Part shown: piece after piece, positions 57,175 through 64,000 of the stretch
How positions within the stretch are numbered: the first letter of the stretch is position 1
How the letters are laid out: every line of letters begins with the position of its first letter
Assembly: GCF_902500215.1 (NCBI RefSeq)
Contig: NZ_CABVOU010000029.1
Coordinates: forward strand, 1-64,000
From: Halomonas lysinitropha
Lineage (GTDB): Bacteria; Pseudomonadota; Gammaproteobacteria; Pseudomonadales; Halomonadaceae
Direction of reading: 5' to 3'
DNA length: 64,000 nucleotides
The notes under the pieces: generated by a model
The model's database searches: none
Seen by the model: the letters and a program-made list of their open reading frames with translations, nothing else
What the model was told of the DNA's origin: nothing
Translations under genes and position numbers: made by a program

Positions 57175-58554
57175 ATGGCAATCAGTGTCTTCGACCTGTT
57201 CAAGATCGGCATCGGGCCTTCAAGCTCACACACCGTGGGCCCGATGGCGGCGGCCCATGATTTTCTCCAGGTGCTGAAGGGTCGCGACCTGCTTGAGCGT
57301 GTGACTCGCCTCGAGATTCATCTGCACGGCTCACTCTCCGCTACTGGCAAGGGCCACGGTACCGACCGGGCGGTGGTCATGGGCCTGATGGGTGAGCATC
57401 CGTCGCTCATCGACCCCTCCATCGTCACTTCTCGCATCGAGACGCTGCTCGAGTCCCACTGTCTGCACCTTGATGGCCAGCAGTCGACTCCCTTCCACTG
57501 GACCCGGGACCTGCAGTGGCATGACGAGAGCCTGCCCTACCATCCCAACGCCCTGACCCTGGTCGCCCATGGCAACGGGCATATGCTCCATCGCAACGTC
57601 TACTACTCCGTGGGAGGAGGGTTCGTGGTCGACGAGGCTCAGGCGAGTTCCGGAGAGCTGGACAGCGACACCACGGCGCTGCCCTATGATTTCCATTCCG
57701 CCGCCGAGCTGATGGCGCTGTGCCGCATGCACGGCCTGCGCATCAGCGAGTTGATGCTGGAGAACGAGAAGGCATGGCGCAGCGAAGCTGAAGTGCGCGC
57801 CGGTCTGTGGAAGATCTGGCAGGCCATGCAGGCCTGCGTGCAGAAGGGGCTCGCCGTCGAGGGCGTGCTGCCCGGAGGGCTTGAGGTCCGGCGCCGGGCG
57901 GCATCACTGCACCGGCGACTGTTGGCCATGGATGGCGATGAGAGCCTGATCGCCTCGACCTTCTCGGCCATGGACTGGGTCAACGTCTTCGCCCTGGCGG
58001 TGAACGAGGAGAACGCGGCCGGCGGTCGCATGGTCACCGCCCCGACCAACGGCGCGGCGGGAATCATCCCGGCGGTGCTGCACTACTACATGAAGTTCCA
58101 GCCCGATGCCTGCGAGCGCGAAGTGGTGGACTTCCTGCTTACCGCCGGGGCCGTGGGCATCCTGTGCAAGAAGAATGCTTCAATTTCCGGTGCCGAGGTG
58201 GGGTGTCAGGGAGAGGTCGGCTCGGCTTGCGCCATGGCCGCCGCCGGTCTCGCCGAGGTGATGGGCGGCAGCGTGGGCCAGGTAGAGAATGCTGCCGAGA
58301 TTGGCCTGGAGCACAACCTGGGGCTGACCTGCGACCCGATCGGTGGCCTGGTGCAGGTGCCCTGCATCGAGCGCAACGCCATTGCCTCGGTCAAGGCCAT
58401 CAATGCCGCACGAATGGCGCTGCGCGGCGACGGCGAGCACTTCGTCTCCCTGGACCATGTCATTCGCACCATGCGTGATACCGGGGCCGACATGCAGGAG
58501 AAGTACAAGGAGACATCCCGCGGCGGCCTGGCTGTCAATGCCATAGAGTGCTGA
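57175..58554 (+). CDS. sdaA: L-serine ammonia-lyase (iron-sulfur, single chain)
   Basis: A 459-residue [4Fe-4S] enzyme: L-serine to pyruvate + NH3. The N-terminal beta domain starts [20 protein letters not shown], with GPSSSHT the family signature. The catalytic domain has [20 protein letters not shown] and the cluster cysteines in [18 protein letters not shown] and [10 protein letters not shown] (near 331, 344 and 352). Divergent from the LysR regulator and followed by a strong terminator, so monocistronic. Confidence 0.97.
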   Translation: MAISVFDLFKIGIGPSSSHTVGPMAAAHDFLQVLKGRDLLERVTRLEIHLHGSLSATGKGHGTDRAVVMGLMGEHPSLIDPSIVTSRIETLLESHCLHLDGQQSTPFHWTRDLQWHDESLPYHPNALTLVAHGNGHMLHRNVYYSVGGGFVVDEAQASSGELDSDTTALPYDFHSAAELMALCRMHGLRISELMLENEKAWRSEAEVRAGLWKIWQAMQACVQKGLAVEGVLPGGLEVRRRAASLHRRLLAMDGDESLIASTFSAMDWVNVFALAVNEENAAGGRMVTAPTNGAAGIIPAVLHYYMKFQPDACEREVVDFLLTAGAVGILCKKNASISGAEVGCQGEVGSACAMAAAGLAEVMGGSVGQVENAAEIGLEHNLGLTCDPIGGLVQVPCIERNAIASVKAINAARMALRGDGEHFVSLDHVIRTMRDTGADMQEKYKETSRGGLAVNAIEC

Positions 58555-58590
58555 CGAACGCCGGGCAGGACCAGCCCGAGCAAGATCCGG

Positions 58591-58622
58591 CGCGATGCCC
58601 CGCAAGGGGTGTCGCGTTTTTT
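58591..58622 (+). terminator. Rho-independent terminator of sdaA
   Basis: CGCGATGCCCC (58591-58601) pairs with GGGGTGTCGCG (58606-58616) with two wobble pairs, closed by the stable GCAA tetraloop, followed by TTTTTT. Confidence 0.92.
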
Positions 58623-58710
58623 GTTTGCAAGCTATTGATCACGCGAGTGTCTACACCATTGGTCGAGTTCGGTGCTTCTCCTGTTGCCGTGTCGCGGTCA
58701 GTCCTCTAGC

Positions 58711-58724
58711 TTACGTTAACGTAA
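58711..58724. promoter_or_regulatory. Palindromic operator TTACGTTAACGTAA before the ABC importer
   Basis: A perfect 14-bp palindrome 84 bp before the first gene of the importer operon. It resembles, from memory, the sites of MerR-family LiuR regulators of branched-chain amino acid and acyl-CoA catabolism. No such regulator gene is in this window. Confidence 0.65.
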
Positions 58725-58807
58725 AGTGTCATCCAGGCCTTCACTGCCGGAAACAACGACAACAGCATCCACGGCGGATCGCCCGAGCGATCCAGAGAGG
58801 ACGAAAC

Positions 58808-59584
58808 ATGACCCAGGAGTTCATACTGGAAACTCGCGGGTTGACCAAGGAATTTCGCGGCTTCACCGCCGTGGACGACGTCAACCTGCAGGTTCGGGAC
58901 GGGCATATCCATGCCCTGATCGGTCCCAACGGAGCCGGCAAGACCACTGTCTTCAACCTGCTTACCAAGTTTCTTCCGCCCACCCGCGGCGAGATTCTCT
59001 ATCGCGGCAAGCCCATCACCAGCATGAAGGCCAACGAGATCGCCCGGCTGGGGCTGGTACGCTCCTTTCAGATTTCGGCGGTCTTCGCCCACATGACCGC
59101 CATGGAGAACGTGCGGGTGGCGCTGCAGCGCAAGCTGGGCACCTCCTTCCATTTCTGGAAATCCGAGAAGAGCCTCGATCACCTGAATGACCGCGCCCTG
59201 GAACTCCTCGAGGAGGTGGGGCTGCGCGAGTACGCCGATGTGCTCACCGTCGAGATGCCGTATGGACGAAAGCGGGCGCTGGAGGTAGCGACCACCCTGG
59301 CTCTGGAGCCCACGCTGATGCTGCTCGACGAGCCCACCCAGGGGATGGGCGCGGAAGACGTCGACCGCATTGTCGAACTGATTCGGCGCGTCTCGAAAGG
59401 CCGTACCGTGCTGATGGTGGAGCATAACCTCAGCGTGGTCAGCCGGCTGTGCGACCGCATCACCGTGCTGGCGCGCGGTAGCGTGCTGGCCGAAGGCGAC
59501 TACCAGGAGGTATCGCGCAACCCCTTGGTGCGCGAGGCCTATATGGGCAGTGATGCGGCAGAAGAAGAGGAGGCCAGCGCATGA
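58808..59584 (+). CDS. livG: Branched-chain amino acid-type ABC transporter, ATP-binding protein (LivG-like)
   Basis: A 258-residue nucleotide-binding subunit: Walker A LIGPNGAGKTTVFNLLT (about 38-54), the signature-like segment VEMPYGRKRALEVATTLA in place of the usual LSGGQ, Walker B LMLLDEPTQGM, and the LivG-specific C-terminal extension NPLVREAYMG. The start ATG has AGAGGACG upstream. First gene of a five-gene importer operon in which the two ATPases come before the binding protein and permeases, an order different from the E. coli liv operon. Exact substrate unknown. Confidence 0.93.
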   Translation: MTQEFILETRGLTKEFRGFTAVDDVNLQVRDGHIHALIGPNGAGKTTVFNLLTKFLPPTRGEILYRGKPITSMKANEIARLGLVRSFQISAVFAHMTAMENVRVALQRKLGTSFHFWKSEKSLDHLNDRALELLEEVGLREYADVLTVEMPYGRKRALEVATTLALEPTLMLLDEPTQGMGAEDVDRIVELIRRVSKGRTVLMVEHNLSVVSRLCDRITVLARGSVLAEGDYQEVSRNPLVREAYMGSDAAEEEEASA

Positions 59585-60327
59585 GCCAGGCGGCCGAGGC
59601 GATCACCGAGTATCACGACCATGACGGTGCCGAGATGCTGCGGGTCAGCGACCTGCACGCCTTCTACGGCGAGTCGCATATCCTTCACGGCGTCGATTTC
59701 GACGTGAAGCGTGGCGAGCTTGTGACCCTGCTGGGGCGCAATGGCGCCGGGCGCAGCACCACCCTCAAGTCGATCATGAACATGGTCGGTCGACGCACCG
59801 GCTCAATCATGATCAACGGCAACGAGACCCTGGGCATGAAGCCCCACCACATACCGCGGCTGGGCATCGGCTACTGCCCCGAGGAGCGCGGCATCTTCGC
59901 CAGCCTCGACGTCGAGGAGAACCTGCTGCTGCCGCCCACGGTGCGCTCCGGCGGGATGTCCATCGACGAGATCTACGCGATGTTTCCCAACCTCTACGAG
60001 CGGCGCCGCAGCCAGGGCACGCGGCTCTCCGGGGGCGAGCAGCAGATGCTGGCCATGGCGCGCATCCTGCGTACCGGTGCCCGGTTGCTGCTGCTCGACG
60101 AGATCACCGAGGGACTGGCCCCGGTCATCGTCCAGACGCTGGGTGAGGTGCTGGTCAAGCTCAAGGAGCGTGGCATGACCGTCGTGCTGGTGGAGCAGAA
60201 TTTCCGCTTCGCCGCGCCGCTGGCCGATCGCCACTTCGTGATGGAACACGGCCGTATCATCGAGGAGATCAGTGCCGCCGAGCTGCCTTCGCGGCGCGAG
60301 CACCTCAACTCCCTGCTGGGGGTATGA
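59581..60327 (+). CDS. livF: Branched-chain amino acid-type ABC transporter, ATP-binding protein (LivF-like)
   Basis: A 248-residue nucleotide-binding subunit. The Walker A reads GRNGAGRSTTL: the usual lysine is arginine. The other motifs are standard: LSGGEQQMLAMARIL, LLLLDEITEGLAPVI and VLVEQNFRFA with the switch histidine region following. The gene overlaps livG by four bases (ATGA). The Lys-to-Arg change would normally impair ATP hydrolysis but is conservative, and I believe related LivF-like proteins also show it. Confidence 0.92.
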   Translation: MSQAAEAITEYHDHDGAEMLRVSDLHAFYGESHILHGVDFDVKRGELVTLLGRNGAGRSTTLKSIMNMVGRRTGSIMINGNETLGMKPHHIPRLGIGYCPEERGIFASLDVEENLLLPPTVRSGGMSIDEIYAMFPNLYERRRSQGTRLSGGEQQMLAMARILRTGARLLLLDEITEGLAPVIVQTLGEVLVKLKERGMTVVLVEQNFRFAAPLADRHFVMEHGRIIEEISAAELPSRREHLNSLLGV

Positions 60328-60418
60328 CGGCGAGCCGTCCTCCCTGCAGTTCATCCACCGCAATGCAACGCGCATCCACAACAAAACCAGCCCCTTCCGG
60401 GGCCACGGAGATGAGACA

Positions 60419-61639
60419 ATGACCTTCAACAAGAAGACACTTGCCAGCAGCATCGCCCTCGCCGCCGCTACCCTGATGGCCAGCGGTGTTCAGGCGCAGA
60501 TGAGTGATGATGAAGTCCGCATCGGCTACCTGGCCGACATGTCCGGCACCTACCGGGATCTCGCCGGTCCCGGTGGTCTCGAGGCCCTGATGATGGCCGT
60601 CGAGGATTTCGGCGGTGAGGTCAACGGCGTACCCATCGACGTGTTCAGCGCCGATGACCGCAACAGTGCCGACGTGGGCGCCAACACCGTGCGTGGCTGG
60701 TTCGACGAGGAAAATGTCGACCTGGTGGCCGGCATGGTGGCCTCCTCGGTCTCCATCGCCGTGACCAAGCTGCTCGAGGAGAACGATGGTCTGGGGATCA
60801 TCTCCGGTTCGGCGGCCTCCAGCATCACCAATGAGCACTGCACCCCGAACCACATCCACTGGGTCTATGACACCTACCCGCTGGCCAACGGTACCGCCAA
60901 GGCGGTGGTCGAGCAGGGCGGCAAAACCTGGTTCATGCTCACCGCCGACTACGCCTTCGGCCACGCCCTGGAAGGCGACGTGACCAAGGTGGTGGAAGAG
61001 AACGGCGGCGAGATCGTCGACACCATCCGTCACCCCTTCCCGACCAACGACTTCTCGTCCTATATCCTGCAGGCTCAAGGCTCCGGTGCTGACATCATCG
61101 GCCTGGCGAATGCCGGTTCCGACACCGTCAACGCCATCACCACCGCCAGCCAGTTCGGCGTGGTCCAGGGGGGGCAGCAGCTCGCCGGCCTGCTGATCTT
61201 CCTCAACGACGTCCATGCCATGGGTCTCGAAGATACCCAGGGTCTGCTGCTCACCACCGGCTGGTACTGGGACATGGATGACCAGGCCCGCGAGTGGTCC
61301 GAGCGCTATTACGAACGCACCGAGCGCATGCCGACCATGGTGCAGGCGGGTATCTACTCCAGCACCATGCACTATCTGGAAACCGTGGCTGAGGCGGGTA
61401 CCGACGACCCCGAGACCATTCGTGCGGCCATGGCCGAGCGCCCGGTGGAAGACTTCTTCGCGCGCAACGGCTATATCCGCGAGGATGGCCGCATGGTTCA
61501 CGACATGTACCTCGCCCAGGTGAAGTCTCCGGAGGAGTCCACCGGCGAGTGGGATCTCTACGACATCCAGGCCACCATTCCTGCCGAGGAGGCCTATCGG
61601 CCGCTCTCCGAGAGCCAGTGCGATCTGGTCAACAACTGA
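60419..61639 (+). CDS. ABC transporter substrate-binding protein, type 1 periplasmic fold
   Basis: A 406-residue periplasmic binding protein. Signal peptide to about residue 27 (LMASGVQAQ). The mature part EVRIGYLADMSGTYRDLAGP is typical for the Leu/Ile/Val-binding family that also includes amide and urea-type receptors; VDLVAGMVASSVSIAVTKLL and YDTYPLANGTAKAVVEQGGK follow. The ligand cannot be told from sequence alone. The ATG at 60419 has CACGGAGATGAG ahead of it. It is the third gene of the operon, 91 bp behind livF. Confidence 0.92.
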   Translation: MTFNKKTLASSIALAAATLMASGVQAQMSDDEVRIGYLADMSGTYRDLAGPGGLEALMMAVEDFGGEVNGVPIDVFSADDRNSADVGANTVRGWFDEENVDLVAGMVASSVSIAVTKLLEENDGLGIISGSAASSITNEHCTPNHIHWVYDTYPLANGTAKAVVEQGGKTWFMLTADYAFGHALEGDVTKVVEENGGEIVDTIRHPFPTNDFSSYILQAQGSGADIIGLANAGSDTVNAITTASQFGVVQGGQQLAGLLIFLNDVHAMGLEDTQGLLLTTGWYWDMDDQAREWSERYYERTERMPTMVQAGIYSSTMHYLETVAEAGTDDPETIRAAMAERPVEDFFARNGYIREDGRMVHDMYLAQVKSPEESTGEWDLYDIQATIPAEEAYRPLSESQCDLVNN

Positions 61640-61697
61640 GCACGGCTGGAACCGGCGGCGGCTTCGGCCGCCGCCTCTGTGAGGGGAGGTCCATGAC

Positions 61698-62585
61698 ATG
61701 ACAATGATTTTCGGGGTGCCGTTGGCGGTGTTCATGGGCCAGCTGATGCTGGGCCTGATCAACGGTGCCTTCTACGCACTGCTCAGCCTGGGGCTGGCGG
61801 TGATCTTCGGCCTGCTGAAGATCGTCAACTTCGCCCATGGCGCCCAGTACATGCTGGGCGCCTTCGCCGCCCTGCTGGGCCTGCAGTATCTGGGACTCAA
61901 CTACTGGGTGGCGCTGCTGGTCGTGCCCCTGGTAGTGGGCGGGCTGGGTATGCTGATCGAACGCACCCTGCTGCGGCGTATCGCCCATCTCGACCATCTC
62001 TACGGGCTGCTGCTCACCTTTGGTCTGGCACTGATCTTCGAGGGTACCCTGATCAACTTCTTCGGCGTGTCGGGCTCGAGCTACCCGACACCCACCGCCC
62101 TTGAGGGCGGCCTCAACCTGGGCTTCATGTTCCTGCCCACCTATCGCGCCTGGGTGCTGGTGGCGGCGCTGGTGGTCTGCCTGGGAACCTGGTTCATCAT
62201 CGAGCGGACTCGCCTGGGGGCCTACCTGCGGGCCGGTACCGAGAACTCGGCGCTGATGCAGGCCTTCGGGGTCAACGTACCGCTGCTGATCACCCTGACC
62301 TACGGTTTCGGCGTGGCGCTGGCGGCCTTCGCCGGTGTGCTGGCCGCCCCGCTCTATCCGGTGTCACCGACCATGGGCTCGAGCCTGCTGATCGTGGTCT
62401 TCGCCGTGGTGGTGATCGGCGGCATGGGCTCCATCCTGGGGGCTATCCTCACTGGCCTGTCCATGGGCCTGATCGAGGGCCTCACCAAGGTCTATTACCC
62501 CGAGGCCGCCAACACCGTGATCTTCCTGGTGATGATCCTGGTACTGCTGCTGCGCCCCTCGGGACTCTTCGGCAAGGAGGCATGA
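61698..62585 (+). CDS. livH: Branched-chain amino acid-type ABC permease (LivH-like)
   Basis: A 295-residue permease with about eight helices; GLINGAFYALLSLGLAVIFG and VNFAHGAQYMLGAF are LivH hallmarks. The EAA-type loop is in ERTRLGAYLRAGTENSALMQ. The ATG at 61698 follows GGGGAGGT by 7 bases; another in-frame ATG is two codons on. livM follows after 4 bp. Confidence 0.94.
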   Translation: MTMIFGVPLAVFMGQLMLGLINGAFYALLSLGLAVIFGLLKIVNFAHGAQYMLGAFAALLGLQYLGLNYWVALLVVPLVVGGLGMLIERTLLRRIAHLDHLYGLLLTFGLALIFEGTLINFFGVSGSSYPTPTALEGGLNLGFMFLPTYRAWVLVAALVVCLGTWFIIERTRLGAYLRAGTENSALMQAFGVNVPLLITLTYGFGVALAAFAGVLAAPLYPVSPTMGSSLLIVVFAVVVIGGMGSILGAILTGLSMGLIEGLTKVYYPEAANTVIFLVMILVLLLRPSGLFGKEA

Positions 62586-62589
62586 CATC

Positions 62590-63573
62590 ATGTCCGCAAC
62601 CCAGACCCTGACGCCGGCCATGCAGCGGCAGCGCAACGCCCGGCTGCGTCGCAACACCCTCTATCTGGTGCTGATCGCCATCGCGCTTGTCGCGCCCTTC
62701 GTGGCCTACCCGGTGTTCCTGATGAAGGTGCTGTGCTTCGCGCTGTTCGCCTGCGCCTTCAACCTGCTGCTCGGCTATGCCGGCCTGCTCTCCTTCGGGC
62801 ATGCGGCCTTCCTGGCCACCGGCGGCTACTTCACCGGCATCATGCTGGCGAGCTACCCGGGGTTGACCCCGGAGCTGGGCATCCTGATCGGCACCCTCGC
62901 CGCCGTGGTGCTCGGCACCTTCTTCGGGGTGCTGGCGATCCGCCGCCAGGGCATCTATTTCGCCATGGTGACCCTGGCCCTGGCGCAGTTGATGTTCTTC
63001 TTCTTCATCCAGGCGCCCTTCACCGGCGGCGAGGACGGCCTGCACGGCGTACCGCGGGGCGAGCTGTTCGGGCTGATCAGCCTCTCCGACAACCTCAGCA
63101 TGTACTACTTCGTGCTGGCGGTGTTCGTGATCGGCTTCGCCATCATCCAGCGCACCGTGCACTCGCCCTACGGGCAGGTGCTCAAGGCGATTCGTGAGAA
63201 CGAGCCGCGCGCCGTCTCGCTGGGCTACAACGTCGACGCCTACAAGCTGGTGGCCTTCGTGCTCTCCGCGGGCCTGGCCGGCCTGGCGGGCTCCACCAAG
63301 ACGGTGGTCTTCCAGCTGGCCTCGCTCACCGACGCCCATTGGCACATGTCCGGCGAGGTGATCCTGATGACCCTGCTGGGCGGGGTGGGCACCCTGTTCG
63401 GCCCCTTGGTGGGCGCCGGCCTGGTGGTCAGCCTCCAGACCCAGCTGGCTCAGTCGCCGTTGGGCAACTGGGTGAGCGTGATCCTTGGCCTGATCTTCGT
63501 GATCTGCGTGCTGAGCTTCCGCAGCGGCATCGTCGGCGAGGTCCAGAAGATGGTGCGCAAGAACTTCAAGTAG
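62590..63573 (+). CDS. livM: Branched-chain amino acid-type ABC permease (LivM-like)
   Basis: A 327-residue permease: ACAFNLLLGYAGLLSFGHAA is the LivM signature; SPYGQVLKAIRENEPRAVSL is the coupling loop contacting the ATPases. About nine helices. Last gene of the operon, ended by a perfect 15-bp hairpin. Confidence 0.94.
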   Translation: MSATQTLTPAMQRQRNARLRRNTLYLVLIAIALVAPFVAYPVFLMKVLCFALFACAFNLLLGYAGLLSFGHAAFLATGGYFTGIMLASYPGLTPELGILIGTLAAVVLGTFFGVLAIRRQGIYFAMVTLALAQLMFFFFIQAPFTGGEDGLHGVPRGELFGLISLSDNLSMYYFVLAVFVIGFAIIQRTVHSPYGQVLKAIRENEPRAVSLGYNVDAYKLVAFVLSAGLAGLAGSTKTVVFQLASLTDAHWHMSGEVILMTLLGGVGTLFGPLVGAGLVVSLQTQLAQSPLGNWVSVILGLIFVICVLSFRSGIVGEVQKMVRKNFK

Positions 63574-63588
63574 TCTTGTATGGCCAGA

Positions 63589-63623
63589 ACGACAACGGGC
63601 GCCCCAGAGGCGCCCGTTGTCGT
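63589..63623. terminator. Hairpin terminator between livM and the partial lysR gene
   Basis: ACGACAACGGGCGCC (63589-63603) pairs perfectly with GGCGCCCGTTGTCGT (63609-63623) around loop CCAGA. It separates the convergent genes. Confidence 0.85.
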
Positions 63624-63631
63624 CTTGGGGC

Positions 63632-64000
63632 TCACCGGCGCAAGGGCAGGAGCCCATCGATATGCGTCACCAGGTAATCGACGAACTGATGCACCTTGGG
63701 TGAACGGTGGCGATGGCGTGGATAGACGGCCCAGACCGCGGTGTCGTCGTGACGATAGGCATCGAGGACCGAGACCAGCTCGCCGCTGGTAAGGTGGGGA
63801 TCCACGTAGTAGTCGGGCAGTTGGGCCAGTCCCAGGCCCTTGAGGGCCGCGTCCAGCAGCGCCGGCCCCGAGTTGCCCTCCCAGGGACCCGCAACCCTCA
63901 CCTCGCGGCGAACACCCTCGACGGCGAAGCGCCAGTGGTCTCGCGAGCCTACCAGGCAACGGTGGCGGGAGAGCTCCGAAAGCGAGTGGGGCTGGGGCAT
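63632..64000 (-). CDS. LysR family transcriptional regulator, C-terminal part, cut by window end
   Basis: At least 122 residues of the effector-binding domain of a LysR-type regulator: LSRHRCLVGSRDHWRFAVEG, NSGPALLDAALKGLGLAQLP and TAVWAVYPRHRHRSPKVHQF. The last segment is the usual end of the domain, followed by DYLVTHI. The frame stays open to the window edge, so the DNA-binding half lies outside; the terminal ATG at 64000 is internal by similarity. Its target is unknown. Confidence 0.85.
   Translation of the reverse strand: MPQPHSLSELSRHRCLVGSRDHWRFAVEGVRREVRVAGPWEGNSGPALLDAALKGLGLAQLPDYYVDPHLTSGELVSVLDAYRHDDTAVWAVYPRHRHRSPKVHQFVDYLVTHIDGLLPLRR

Overview
The window looks like a chromosomal segment of a high-GC, moderately halophilic gammaproteobacterium, most likely a Halomonas-type member of the Halomonadaceae. 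Reasons: gammaproteobacterial gene orders (rnr-rlmB-rpsF-rpsR-DUF2232-rplI-dnaB; lptD-surA-pdxA-rsmA-apaG-apaH-glpE-cca; tsaD divergent from rpsU-dnaG-rpoD), two complete Mrp Na+/H+ antiporter operons, a Tat-exported high-potential iron-sulfur protein, ubiquinone (Coq7) and PHA (PhaR) genes. Coding density is high, no gap exceeds 300 bp, and I see no insertion sequence, prophage or CRISPR array. The genus is an inference from gene content and was not tested by any search.

Layout. 1-2.6 kb: stress cluster yeaH (cut by the window edge) and spoVR. 2.6-5 kb: HiPIP, an alkyltransferase, a stand-alone Lrp/AsnC ligand-binding domain and a membrane-anchored NUC1 nuclease. 5.0-5.4 kb: three tRNA-Leu(CAG) on the minus strand. 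5.5-12.6 kb: RNA decay and modification, ribosomal proteins S6/S18/L9 and the DnaB helicase. 12.7-16.6 kb: two small proteins, then a DUF393 protein plus an Fe-S photolyase divergent from hemH. 16.6-28.5 kb: two back-to-back Mrp operons of different architecture (mrpAB-fused and mrpA/mrpB-separate). 28.7-32.5 kb: DUF2256 plus a DASH-type cryptochrome/photolyase, a DUF3429 protein, an MltB-like transglycosylase and a retropepsin-like/zinc-protease family protein. 32.5-38.1 kb: rsmE, phaR, purD, a thioesterase, an orphan phosphoribulokinase, HIT, coq7 and OsmC. 38.2-47.9 kb: peptidoglycan recycling genes murU-amgK divergent from the lptD-surA-pdxA-rsmA-apaG-apaH-glpE-cca run. 47.9-55.3 kb: folK-folB, plsY, tsaD and the rpsU-dnaG-rpoD operon. 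55.4-64 kb: an unknown membrane protein, a LysR regulator divergent from sdaA, a five-gene branched-chain-amino-acid-type ABC importer, and a LysR gene cut by the window end.

Most notable points. (1) SurA is about 219 residues: the N-terminal chaperone module joins directly to the C-terminal helix, and both parvulin domains are missing in frame. (2) Both photolyase loci carry TGTACA-type hexamers repeated exactly 11 bp apart, as expected for CarH/LitR-type B12 photoreceptor operators; one lies between photolyase and ferrochelatase, which suggests a light-response regulon. (3) A decayed second copy of the tsaD 3' end lies directly behind intact tsaD. (4) A structured leader that would hide the rpsF ribosome binding site resembles the S6:S18 autoregulatory element. 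(5) A perfect TTACGTTAACGTAA operator precedes the ABC importer, and a perfect LysR-type dyad lies between lysR and sdaA.
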